Both the position numbers and the translations under genes were made by a program. Shown here in pieces: positions 1 to 8,137 of a stretch of 50,615 nt of DNA; position 1 is the stretch's first letter; every line of letters begins with the position of its first letter. The notes under the pieces were generated by a model, which did not search any database, had not been told where the DNA came from, and was given only the letters and a program-made list of their open reading frames with translations. The stretch is from a bacterium (Candidatus Blackallbacteria) CG13_big_fil_rev_8_21_14_2_50_49_14 (GTDB taxonomy: Bacteria > Cyanobacteriota > Sericytochromatia > UBA7694), in contig PFGG01000013.1 in assembly GCA_002783405.1 (NCBI GenBank), positions 34,203-84,817 on the forward strand. Direction: 5' to 3'.

Positions 1-60
1 CCAGCAGCCGAAACCCCAGCAGCCGAAACCCCCGCAGCTGAAACCCCCGCAGCTGAAACC
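1..60 (+). repeat. 15-bp tandem repeat coding for PAAET units
   Basis: Four consecutive 15-base units in frame with the LysM gene encode Pro-Ala-Ala-Glu-Thr four times. Units 1-2 are identical to each other, as are units 3-4, and the two pairs differ at two positions. The array continues off the left edge, so its copy number is unknown. It forms a Pro/Ala/Glu-rich flexible linker in front of the LysM domain. Such arrays often vary in copy number by slippage. Confidence 0.9.
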
Positions 61-855
61 CCCGCGCCTCAATTCCAGGAAGTGACAGTCAAACCTGGAG
101 AATCCTTGAGTATTTTGGCTTTGCGTCATTTGGGAAATTCTGAACGCTATCCTGAAATTTTCGAAGCCAATAAAGATATTTTGCGAACCCCTGAATCGCT
201 AAGAGCGGGCATGACCTTAAAGATTCCTGTCAGTTCGGATCGCCCCAGCGACGAAACCAATGGTGCCAGCGATGTGACAGGCGTTGGCAATCTGGATACG
301 GAGGGCATGACTCCCCGAGCTGCAGAACTTTATGAGGCTCTGAAAGGCTATCAAGCCCATCACAGTGAACTCGGACACACCAATAGAACCCGAACCACCG
401 ACGCTGAAATGCGTGAGATTGCCGTTGAATTGGATAAAGCGGGTGAGGCCTTTGGCGTAGATCCCAAAGTGATGTTGGCAGTCTATGCCCATGAAAGCGG
501 GGGTTTTAATCCCCGAGCCCGCAGCAGTACCGGTGCCGGTGGGTTGGGGCAATTGACAGGGGTCGCCATTCGTCAGGTGCACTATATGGCGGGAATGGCC
601 AAGGGTCAACAGGGTCGTGAGCCCTATACCCAGTACCGTGACAATTTTATTGCCAGTGAAACCAATATTAATCAGCGCTTTAATATCAAGCAGAATATCT
701 GGACTTCTACCGCCTATATGGCCTATGAAATTCAAGATCGTAACAATGGCAATGTGCAAAGAGCGCTTGCACGCTATGGGGATCCCAATGTGGCAACCTA
801 TGGCAATAAAGTGAACGCCGAATATGCAACACTTTTCGGCAGCAGACTTTTCTAA
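1..855 (+). CDS. LysM domain and lytic-transglycosylase-like murein hydrolase (5' end missing)
   Basis: The reading frame is open from base 1, so the N-terminus lies outside the window; the GTG at 82 is probably an internal Val rather than a start. After the PAAET linker comes one LysM peptidoglycan-binding domain (about 82-235; VTVKPGESLS through AGMTLKIP). A C-terminal domain of about 150 residues follows with a transglycosylase SLT pattern. The stretch HESGGFNPRA followed by GAGGLGQLT matches the catalytic-Glu and GLMQL signatures of that family. The protein should bind and cleave murein in the periplasm or at the septum, but the signal peptide cannot be checked here. A strong terminator follows at once, so it ends its transcription unit. 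The LysM call is firm; the enzymatic class is likely. Confidence 0.85.
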   Translation, partial: PAAETPAAETPAAETPAAETPAPQFQEVTVKPGESLSILALRHLGNSERYPEIFEANKDILRTPESLRAGMTLKIPVSSDRPSDETNGASDVTGVGNLDTEGMTPRAAELYEALKGYQAHHSELGHTNRTRTTDAEMREIAVELDKAGEAFGVDPKVMLAVYAHESGGFNPRARSSTGAGGLGQLTGVAIRQVHYMAGMAKGQQGREPYTQYRDNFIASETNINQRFNIKQNIWTSTAYMAYEIQDRNNGNVQRALARYGDPNVATYGNKVNAEYATLFGSRLF

Positions 856-868
856 GTTCTTATAACGA

Positions 869-912
869 AAACCTTGAGTCGGCTTGAAAATGGCTGGCTC
901 AAGGTTTTTTTA
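869..912 (+). terminator. Rho-independent terminator of the LysM gene
   Basis: The arms AAACCTTGAG (869-878) and CTCAAGGTTT (898-907) pair perfectly over 10 bp and are followed by a run of T. It starts 13 bases after the LysM stop codon. Confidence 0.85.
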
Positions 913-940
913 TGGGGTTAAAAGACAGCTCCAGCTCTGT

Positions 941-1339
941 CTATGGATTTTCTTTGATAAAAGCCATGGCACTTTCTACAGAAGGCGCATCGACTCTTTG
1001 TACGCCACGGGTCATGGAGGTGTCTGGATTGACGAGAATTTCAGTCGCTTCGGGGTGAATCGTAATAAAATATTTCACACCCGTCCAACCCAACGCAGGA
1101 AAACGATCCTGGGCAATCATGCCCAAAATCTCTTCACTGAATTCTCCGCTGGCTTTACTGGGATCAAAGATCCAGGCTTTGGCCTGGCTGCCTCTGGCGT
1201 GATTGATACCTTTTACAAAAACAGCTTTGCGAAATTCTTCAAGTTCAACATTGAAATCGGTCCAGCTTTCCAAAACGGTGGCAATCTCAGGGTGCCATGA
1301 GACGTCCAATTTATTCGCAATGCTAAAGATATTCATCAT
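941..1339 (-). CDS. Unknown protein, 132 aa
   Basis: Not recognised with certainty. The ATG at 1339 is preferred because AAGGAAG lies 9 bases upstream; a TTG at 1345 is too close to that site. The protein is soluble and mixed alpha/beta, with no signal peptide or membrane segment. A spaced pattern (WIFDPSKA, then FPALGWTGVKYFITIHPEATEILVNP) vaguely recalls small STAS/SpoIIAA-like folds found as stand-alone regulators, but this is only a suggestion. It is convergent with the LysM gene and divergent from the 1473 gene. The 133-bp divergent gap holds a TATAAT at 1403-1408 without a clear -35 box. Confidence 0.6.
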   Translation of the reverse strand: MMNIFSIANKLDVSWHPEIATVLESWTDFNVELEEFRKAVFVKGINHARGSQAKAWIFDPSKASGEFSEEILGMIAQDRFPALGWTGVKYFITIHPEATEILVNPDTSMTRGVQRVDAPSVESAMAFIKENP

Positions 1340-1472
1340 CTGCAATCACTTCCTTTGGCGGTTTATCTTGCTTACAGGGAACGGATAGCTGTTATTTTAG
1401 CATATAATATCTCAAGAAAAGAGAGGGTGAGCAAGAGAATCCCGACTTGAAAATTTTACAAAGGAATTTGCC

Positions 1473-1943
1473 ATGCCCCCCAGTCTGAAAACCACTGAAC
1501 GCTGGAACCAGACCCTGCGCTATTTTTATTTTGTCTATGCCCTTGGCGGGCATGCCAATGACGCGGATACGATTTGGGGGAAAATTCGTTTTCAAGGGGA
1601 AACAGAACTGCTTCAAATTTTCGAAAAACTTCAGATTCCCCTTCAGGTGATTCCGAAGGGAGTGGAACGCGTTCAACCCCGCGTGTCCTATGCCTTCGAC
1701 GAATATCAACGTCTGGCACACCCTGTCACCGCTTATCCCAACTACCAGGAACCGAGTATTCAAACGATCTTTGGGATTCAGACCTATTTTTCGATTCAGC
1801 AAGATTCCATTTCAGTCGCCCTTTCGGGGGCCGAGGGGGACTCCTGGGCGGTCACTGAAAAGGATTTTCAGAATGCCCTGCGTTTAGAATCTGAATTTGA
1901 AAAAATGGGTATTCAAATGGAAACCCCCCCAGGCAAAAATTAA
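1473..1943 (+). CDS. Unknown protein, 156 aa
   Basis: No family is recognised. The ATG at 1473 has AAAGGAA 7 bases upstream, so the start is good. The protein is soluble, has many aromatic residues in its first 40 positions (YFYFVYALGG) and a charged C-terminus, and lacks a signal peptide, Cys pairs or a clear motif. It ends 12 bp before the convergent stop of dgkA. A TATAAT hexamer at 1403-1408, about 65 bases upstream, may serve as a -10 element. Coding status rests on the ribosome site and on the lack of a better frame. Confidence 0.6.
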   Translation: MPPSLKTTERWNQTLRYFYFVYALGGHANDADTIWGKIRFQGETELLQIFEKLQIPLQVIPKGVERVQPRVSYAFDEYQRLAHPVTAYPNYQEPSIQTIFGIQTYFSIQQDSISVALSGAEGDSWAVTEKDFQNALRLESEFEKMGIQMETPPGKN

Positions 1944-1954
1944 GTATATCAGGG

Positions 1955-2341
1955 TCAGTGTCGGAGAACGTTCAAGAGTTTGGGCCCCCAGAGACAAAGC
2001 CCGACGGCGACAGCCGCGATGGAGGCGGCTAAAACAGCTCCTGCTGCTACGTCTTTGGCAATTTTGACCTGGGGATGAATCTCTGGAGCGAGATGATTTA
2101 AGCTTGCTTCGAGCGCAGTATTGAGCAATTCCAGGCTCAAAACCAGCCCCAAGGTCAAAAACAAAACAGCCCATTCCAGCGGGAGCAAGTTTAACCACAA
2201 GCTGAGAGAGAGGGCCAATAGGCTTGCTGCAGCATGAACCTGCATATTGCGCTGGGTTTTCAGGGCATAAACCAAGCCTTCTCCTGCCCAGCGAAACCCG
2301 AGCAGAAACTTTTTAAACCCCTTCATCAGGTCTTCAGGCAT
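1955..2341 (-). CDS. dgkA: Diacylglycerol/undecaprenol kinase (DgkA family), 128 aa
   Basis: A small integral membrane lipid kinase that phosphorylates diacylglycerol or undecaprenol with ATP and so recycles lipid carriers for envelope synthesis. Family hallmarks are visible: an amphipathic N-terminus with FRWAGEGLVYAL, RNMQVHAAAS, the acidic segment ELLNTALEA, and KIAKDVAAGAVL before the last membrane helix. Three hydrophobic helices and a length near the usual 120-130 residues agree. The start lies 3 bp after the stop of the giant repeat gene, so the two are probably co-transcribed and translationally coupled. There is no strong Shine-Dalgarno, and a second in-frame ATG 15 bases downstream (MKGFKKF) is an alternative. 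Whether the substrate is DAG or undecaprenol cannot be decided. Confidence 0.9.
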   Translation of the reverse strand: MPEDLMKGFKKFLLGFRWAGEGLVYALKTQRNMQVHAAASLLALSLSLWLNLLPLEWAVLFLTLGLVLSLELLNTALEASLNHLAPEIHPQVKIAKDVAAGAVLAASIAAVAVGLCLWGPKLLNVLRH

Positions 2342-2344
2342 GCT

Positions 2345-5300
2345 TTAAAAACTGAGCCCGACACTGACCATGGCACCGAAATCGGGTTTGGACTTGCTCA
2401 GATCCACTGTGCTGGTGACGCCCATCTGCCAACTGCCTTCACGGTAGCTAAAGCCAGCATAGGCCCCATATTTATTCGGTTCTGAAATTGGAGCTGTGCT
2501 GGGGGCCAACCCGGCGGGATTGAGGTAGCCCCCAGCCATCAGATCGAGGCGAGACAAATCACTGTGTCTGCGATAGGTGACGCCTGCAATCGCCGTGGTG
2601 GGAATGGCAATATGTTTGGGCAGCGGCACGCCTGCCAGGCTGGCGCTGCCCTGGGTTTGGTCAATGCTCAGATAGGAGCCAGGAACCAGACCGGCATGAA
2701 CGCCATAGGTGCTCTCAGTATTGGCATCATTGGTATGTTTCCAACCCAACTCGGTGACGAGGCCAAAGGCCCCGTCATCCATGCCCTTGCCGATTTGATT
2801 GCTGCTGAAGGGGTTGGGGTCAAATGGCGCTTGGGTCATGGCCTGAGGCCGGGGGAAAAGTAGGGTTAGACCGGCATGGGGGCCATTTTTAAAGGGGGTT
2901 TGCAGACGCAGTACGCCATCGAGTTCGAGCTGTACGCCTTTAACAATCTCATAGCCATCTGAAGACAGGGCTCGGCTGAGCGTGCTCATCATGCGTTGGG
3001 GGTCGTATTGCTGATAACGGGCCACAAACTCAATCGCTGAGCCTTTCATCTCCAGCGGGCCTGCTGAAATTTTCACTTCACCGCGGCCACTGGGATCGCC
3101 AAAATAGACATGGGCGCGATTGGTTTCAATCGTTGCGAGTGCTTTGAGTTCATGCACATTGTCAAATTTGACAGCAATCGGAATGCCATTATAAGAGGTG
3201 CGAATTTCGGCGGTCAGGACAGAGCTGTCTGAGGTGGGTACCAGGTGCAGGGCTGCGCCCTGGGCCAGCCCAGAAATGCCAGTGGCTTTGACGAGAAAGC
3301 CTTCCATTTCTTTGATATCGACATCAATTTTTTGCCCCGCAACTTCGGCATGGATTTTTGTGCCTTTGATTTCATCAATGATCAGATCGCCATTTTTACT
3401 GTCGAGGCTGATTTGGGCCGTTCCCCCCGTAACCTGAACCTTGGCATCTTTCGTGCTGGCGTCAATATCCAGGCCTTCACCCCGGAAGGTATAAAGCCCT
3501 TGACCGTCCTGCTGAAAACTCAGTTTTTGGCCTCCCCCCAAGCGCAGGTTGAGATCGTCTTTGCTGAGTTTGATTTCTCCACCCTGTGGAATTTGCAGGA
3601 AAGCTTCCCTGAGGAAACTGCCATCTTCTGACATTTGCATATTCAGGCGTACCTGATCGCCATTCTGGGTGCGTACCATCAGGTTCATACCAGAGACCAG
3701 GGCATCGGCCTGGCCCACGCGCAAGTCCGCGCTGGCAAGGGTACCCGTTTCGGTTTTGTTCAGCAAGAGGTCGACATTTTCAACTTTGACATTGAGTTCC
3801 TGTTCCAACTGTTTGACCACAGCTGCTGAATCGAGGTGCAGGCTGGTCAATTGGGGGTTATCCAGCAATTGACCGCCCTTCAGATCGACAGTTAAGCCCT
3901 CTTTGGGCATTTCCAGTTTGAAGCCATCAAAACTGGCCTGGAGCTGATTACCCGCCTGGGAATAGCTGGCCTGTAGATTGTCGAGGGCGGCGTTCAAATC
4001 CGGATTGGAATAGGTATTTTGGTCGGGCAGGTGTAGCTTCATGCTTGAAATACTGCCATCAGCGCCCGTTTCAAGTTGCAGGGTGCGCACCTCTGGCAGG
4101 TTCAGGTTTTGCTCACCGGATTGCAGCGCTATCTGCTGGCCTTGAAAATGAAAGAGCTGGCCGCCTTCTGTTTTCTGGGTGAGATCTGCGGCATAGGTGC
4201 CCATGGCAAAATTGAGGGCTTGGTTTTGTCCGGTCTGGCCTGCAAATTGAACCCCCTCACCGTTTAAATGAATATTCTCTAAAAGCCCATCTTCACCATA
4301 GTGGGCTTGGAATTGGGTGCCTTGCAGGGTCAATTGGCCTTGATCCCCAGCATAATTCAGGCTGTTTGCCCCGGCTTGAATCTGGCTGAGTTGACCCTTT
4401 TCGCCATAACTGAGTTTGACTGCGCCCTGACTGAGATCGACCTGACCAAAATCACCGCTGTACTGGCCGGCCTGAACACTGCCGACCGCCTGACTTAACT
4501 GGCCATTGGCCCCATAATCCAATTTGAGGTCGGTTCCGGTCAGATTGAGCGTTGTACCGGTTTGGGCCAGACTCAACTGATCGGAATGGGCCTGTAGGCC
4601 AGACAATTGGCCCGCTTCAGTATAGTGGATACCCACGGAGGTGGTGCCCTGGGTGGTCAGTTTGCCCCAATCTCCTTGCAGACTCAGGTTTTCACTGCTG
4701 CCTGAGATATTGCTGACCAGCCCATTTTCATAGGTATCCAGTTTCAGGGTGGTGTTTTCGGCATGGGCCTGAAGCCCTTGGCCTGAGAAATCAACGCTCT
4801 CTGAGTGCGCATTCAGCGAAGCCAATTGACCCTTTTCACTGTAAAAGGCATTTAGGGTGGTGGGGCCATGGGTTTCAACGGTTCCCAAACTGCCAGAGTA
4901 ATTCAGATCGCCCGCTTGGGCACTTGCGCTTTCTAAGAGCCCGTTATCGGCATAATTGAGCTGCATGCCCAGGCCCTGAACATTCAGCTTGTCTCCCGAA
5001 CCCGATTGCCAGTCTACTTGCCCTGCACTGGCGCTGGCGCTTTGCAGCAGACCATTTTCGCCGTAACTGAGCTGGGCGTTTGCCTTTTCGATCTGAAGCT
5101 GATCGCCAGACAGAGTTTGGAGATTGAGTTTCTCAATCTGGCCCTGCGCACTCTGCAACTGTCCATTGGCAGTGTAATTCAGATTCAGGCTGCTCTGGCC
5201 CTGGGTGGCGAGCGTTCCTTGAGAACCGTGATAATTCAGATCGCCTGCGCTGAGTTGGGCTGACTGCAGCAGGCCATTCTCGCCATAATTGAGCTGGCCC

Positions 5301-8035
5301 TGAAGATTTTCAACCTGAAGTTGATCGGTATTGTTTTGCCAATCGACCTGGCTGGCTCCCCCTTGAAGGGTTTGCAGACTGCCATCGGGGCGATAATTGA
5401 CACTGGCCTGGGCGTTCTGAAGGTTGAGAACCTGTCCATTTTGGCTCAGATTCAGGCTGCCGGTTTCAGCCTGTACGGTTTGAAGTTGACCCGTTTCATA
5501 AAATTGCGCGTTGAGTTGGGCGTTACTGGCCTTCAGGCTTTCGCCGTTTTGGCCCAGATAATCAAGCTGCCCGGCCTGGGCATTCAGCCGTTTGAGTTGT
5601 CCATTTTCATCCCAGTTGGCTTGGATCTGGGTCTGGCTGGCATTGAGTTGCTGGCCCTGCCCAGAATAATGCAGGCTATCGACTTTTCCAGCCAGGTTTT
5701 GAATGGTGCCAGTTTCAGAGTAATCAGCCTGTATGCCCACTCCCTGCGCATCAATGCCCTGTTGGGGGTCTTGCCAATGCAAGTTCCCGACACCGGCAAG
5801 AATCTGACTGGGAGAGCCATTGGGGTGATAATTGATACTGAGCTGGCCGTTTGTAAGCTGGCCTGTCTGGCTGCCATTGGCGTAATTGAGCTGATCGGCT
5901 TGGGCGCTCAAATGCGAGAGATGGCCCGCACTGTCGCGATCCAGCTCCAAACTCGCAAGCCCTTGGCTGCTCACACTCTGCGTGCCCTGTTGCCAATTTG
6001 CATTTTCTGCTGCGAGGGTCGCCTTTGAGCTGCCATCGGCACGGGTGATCAGGTCAAAATTGCCCTGCTCGGCACTGAGCAGGCTGTCGCCGCTCTGAAT
6101 GGCAACCTTTTCACCTGAGAAGCGCAGCAAGCCATCGCCCGTGTTCTCATTTTGCACCATCTGGAAACCCATGCGATCAGCCGTAATCAGGGTTTGCCCA
6201 TCGAGATAATTCAGGTTCTGTGCTTCGCCTTTCAGGCTGGAGACACCGCCCTGATCACGCTGCCAAAGTCCTACCTGATCGGCGCTGAGCGCATTCTGAC
6301 CCTGTTGGTAAAGCAAATGATCGGTGGCCAATTCAAAGCTGCCAGGGGTTTGAACCATGCGGGCATTTTCAAGCTGAATTTGGCCAGATTCATTGTTGAT
6401 GGCAATGGAATCCGCTTGAATCAGGCTGCTGGCATGGTTTCTGTCAATTTGGGCCTTGACACCGCTAAGCACTGTACTTTGGCCTGAATCATTGACCGTC
6501 AGGGAATTCATTTGCAATTGATCGAGGCCATTGCCCAGTTGGATTTGGGCCTGGTTGGCGGCTACCTGGGTTGAGCCGGTTTGCAGGTACATGCCGGGAG
6601 ATTGAATCGTATAGGCGCCCGTTGCGTGGTTTTGGCTGAGTTGAGAGCCTGCCGGTAGCAGAAAGGAGGTATCCCCCTGATTGTAACTGAGCGGAATCGG
6701 CAGGGTGACGGGGAACCACAGCGGGGGGAGCTGGCTTTCAATCGCATTCATGCCCTGGCTATAGGCCGCAATCACGGGGGTGAAACCTGCGCCTAAATGG
6801 GGAGGGCCGGATTGAACCCCTTGAAAAGCCAGATCGACGAGTTGGTTGATGGGGGCAGGAACTTGAATCTTTGCGCCTTGGTTGGCAACCTGGGTCAGAG
6901 AATCTGCCAATTGTTTGACCTGATTTTGAATCTGTTCTGAAGCCTGGCCACTGGCTTTATTCAAGCTCTCGGTCAGGTTTTGCGAGAGGCTTTGAATATT
7001 CGCTGGGACTGCGCCCTTTTGATTGAGTTCAGCCAGTTGGTTTTGCAGGGCAGGAATATTCAAACTGTCTTGGCTGGCAAGATCCTGAAGGCTTTTGCCT
7101 AAATCGCCAAACTGTGAGGCACTGCTCTGTTCACGCAGTTTTTCCAAGCTTTCATTGAGCTTGCCAGGGGGGGCTTTAGAAATCGTTTCGGTCAGCTTCG
7201 AAAAATCCTGAAGCAGATCGGGGGGCAGATCCTGAGTGGCTGAGAGCATGCCATCGGCCATTTCGACTGCATTGCGAATAATGCCCAAATCCTCTTCGGG
7301 GTGGTCCACGTAGAGGGGCGTGACGGGCCCACGGGGCGCAATATTTTCAAGGCCCCGCCGCAGCAGTTCATCGCGCAGGCTCATCACCAGGAGGGTTTCA
7401 GGGGTCAGTTTTTTGAGCGGGGCTTTGTTGCGTTCCAAATCCCGAACCAGTTCACGGCTGTCTGCCAGCAGATCGGTTTGAGTGCCCAGGTTTGCGTCTG
7501 CTTGGATACTGAGTTGCGGCAGGCTGCCCGCACGCTGAAGTTGAAGCCCCAGCTCCTGACCCGCTTCGGCAATCACTGCAGCGCTTAATTGATCTAAACC
7601 CGCCTTGACGGGGCTGTCCATCAGCTGGCCCATTTGCAATTGCTGTCCCAATTGACGCATCAGCGTAAAGACTTCCTGTCGGACCTGGGGTTGCTTGAGA
7701 TCATAAAATGCAAGTTTTTGCTTGAGTTGATCCAGACTGTTTTGAATTTGGGCCTGCAGCGCGCTCGGTAGGTTGTTGCCACTTAAACTTTTACGCTGAT
7801 TCAGTATCAATTCAAGGCTTTTGGCGGCCTGTACAGGAGTGCTTGAAACCGGGGGATCGAACAGAGCCACACTGGCAGGGGCAGAACCACTGGCCTGTTG
7901 GTTGGAGGGAAGGGAATCTGTTTTGACAGAGGGGGTAAGCGCCTCGGATGGTGGCGCAGGGGCGACAGGTACCAGGGGTTTTGCTGCCTGAAGGGGCACT
8001 GAGGGCTGAATAGAATCACGACGCAAATAGGGCAT
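2345..8035 (-). CDS. Giant beta-repeat protein with barrel-like C-terminus, 1,896 aa
   Basis: Function unknown. Residues 1-75 are Pro/Ser/Ala-rich and disordered, with no signal peptide. Residues about 75-390 are Gln/Leu-rich and helical or coiled-coil. From about 470 the sequence becomes beta-rich and recalls LptA/OstA-type or AsmA-type elongated sheets. Residues about 690-1265 carry some sixteen tandem units of about 37 residues with a Y-x-x-x-G-x-L core (for example NYGENGLLQSA). More beta-rich sequence follows to about 1670. The last 200 or so residues look like amphipathic strands (GLVTELGWKH, YGAYAGFSYREG) and end in GAMVSVGLSF, whose terminal Phe resembles an outer-membrane barrel signal. 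This suggests an envelope-spanning or surface structure, but the missing signal peptide is at odds with Sec export. It is followed at 3 bp by dgkA and preceded by a TATAAT promoter element. Confidence 0.85.
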   Translation of the reverse strand: MPYLRRDSIQPSVPLQAAKPLVPVAPAPPSEALTPSVKTDSLPSNQQASGSAPASVALFDPPVSSTPVQAAKSLELILNQRKSLSGNNLPSALQAQIQNSLDQLKQKLAFYDLKQPQVRQEVFTLMRQLGQQLQMGQLMDSPVKAGLDQLSAAVIAEAGQELGLQLQRAGSLPQLSIQADANLGTQTDLLADSRELVRDLERNKAPLKKLTPETLLVMSLRDELLRRGLENIAPRGPVTPLYVDHPEEDLGIIRNAVEMADGMLSATQDLPPDLLQDFSKLTETISKAPPGKLNESLEKLREQSSASQFGDLGKSLQDLASQDSLNIPALQNQLAELNQKGAVPANIQSLSQNLTESLNKASGQASEQIQNQVKQLADSLTQVANQGAKIQVPAPINQLVDLAFQGVQSGPPHLGAGFTPVIAAYSQGMNAIESQLPPLWFPVTLPIPLSYNQGDTSFLLPAGSQLSQNHATGAYTIQSPGMYLQTGSTQVAANQAQIQLGNGLDQLQMNSLTVNDSGQSTVLSGVKAQIDRNHASSLIQADSIAINNESGQIQLENARMVQTPGSFELATDHLLYQQGQNALSADQVGLWQRDQGGVSSLKGEAQNLNYLDGQTLITADRMGFQMVQNENTGDGLLRFSGEKVAIQSGDSLLSAEQGNFDLITRADGSSKATLAAENANWQQGTQSVSSQGLASLELDRDSAGHLSHLSAQADQLNYANGSQTGQLTNGQLSINYHPNGSPSQILAGVGNLHWQDPQQGIDAQGVGIQADYSETGTIQNLAGKVDSLHYSGQGQQLNASQTQIQANWDENGQLKRLNAQAGQLDYLGQNGESLKASNAQLNAQFYETGQLQTVQAETGSLNLSQNGQVLNLQNAQASVNYRPDGSLQTLQGGASQVDWQNNTDQLQVENLQGQLNYGENGLLQSAQLSAGDLNYHGSQGTLATQGQSSLNLNYTANGQLQSAQGQIEKLNLQTLSGDQLQIEKANAQLSYGENGLLQSASASAGQVDWQSGSGDKLNVQGLGMQLNYADNGLLESASAQAGDLNYSGSLGTVETHGPTTLNAFYSEKGQLASLNAHSESVDFSGQGLQAHAENTTLKLDTYENGLVSNISGSSENLSLQGDWGKLTTQGTTSVGIHYTEAGQLSGLQAHSDQLSLAQTGTTLNLTGTDLKLDYGANGQLSQAVGSVQAGQYSGDFGQVDLSQGAVKLSYGEKGQLSQIQAGANSLNYAGDQGQLTLQGTQFQAHYGEDGLLENIHLNGEGVQFAGQTGQNQALNFAMGTYAADLTQKTEGGQLFHFQGQQIALQSGEQNLNLPEVRTLQLETGADGSISSMKLHLPDQNTYSNPDLNAALDNLQASYSQAGNQLQASFDGFKLEMPKEGLTVDLKGGQLLDNPQLTSLHLDSAAVVKQLEQELNVKVENVDLLLNKTETGTLASADLRVGQADALVSGMNLMVRTQNGDQVRLNMQMSEDGSFLREAFLQIPQGGEIKLSKDDLNLRLGGGQKLSFQQDGQGLYTFRGEGLDIDASTKDAKVQVTGGTAQISLDSKNGDLIIDEIKGTKIHAEVAGQKIDVDIKEMEGFLVKATGISGLAQGAALHLVPTSDSSVLTAEIRTSYNGIPIAVKFDNVHELKALATIETNRAHVYFGDPSGRGEVKISAGPLEMKGSAIEFVARYQQYDPQRMMSTLSRALSSDGYEIVKGVQLELDGVLRLQTPFKNGPHAGLTLLFPRPQAMTQAPFDPNPFSSNQIGKGMDDGAFGLVTELGWKHTNDANTESTYGVHAGLVPGSYLSIDQTQGSASLAGVPLPKHIAIPTTAIAGVTYRRHSDLSRLDLMAGGYLNPAGLAPSTAPISEPNKYGAYAGFSYREGSWQMGVTSTVDLSKSKPDFGAMVSVGLSF
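4240..5960 (-). repeat. About sixteen coding repeats of about 111 bp (37 aa)
   Basis: This in-frame repeat block lies inside the giant protein. Four adjacent units counted residue by residue are each exactly 37 residues long and begin LNYGENG, LNYTANG, LSYGENG and LNYADNG. Others carry NWDENG, YETG, NYRPDG, HYTEAG, DYGANG and HYGEDG at the same place. The second half of each unit has a weaker AGxLNYxG core. The units are diverged in sequence, so this is an old amplification rather than a recent DNA duplication. The outer limits are approximate. Confidence 0.85.
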
Positions 8036-8074
8036 GGGTGACTGCTCGCTTACAGACAGATTTGGGCTTACTCT

Positions 8075-8080
8075 ATTATA
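8075..8080 (-). promoter_or_regulatory. -10 element for the giant repeat gene
   Basis: On the minus strand the hexamer TATAAT reads 8080 to 8075, placing a transcription start near 8068, 33 bases before the ATG at 8035. No good -35 hexamer is seen at 16-18 bp, so strength and sigma class are uncertain. Confidence 0.45.
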
Positions 8081-8137
8081 GCCTGTCGCGGCGCATGAGT
8101 TGCTAAGCGCATCTGCTTCTTGCTCTGAATTGCAGGT

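Noticed and set aside
1403-1408. TATAAT between the two unknown genes as a confirmed promoter
   Set aside because: No -35 hexamer stands at 16-18 bp on either strand, so it is mentioned only in gene notes.
4240-5960. Regular DNA repeats considered as a CRISPR array
   Set aside because: The period is about 111 bp, the units are diverged and in frame, and there are no identical short repeats with unique spacers. No cas genes are present.
5321-6028. A 235-codon plus-strand frame inside the giant repeat gene
   Set aside because: It arises from the repeated codons of the 37-residue units on the opposite strand; it has no ribosome site or motif.
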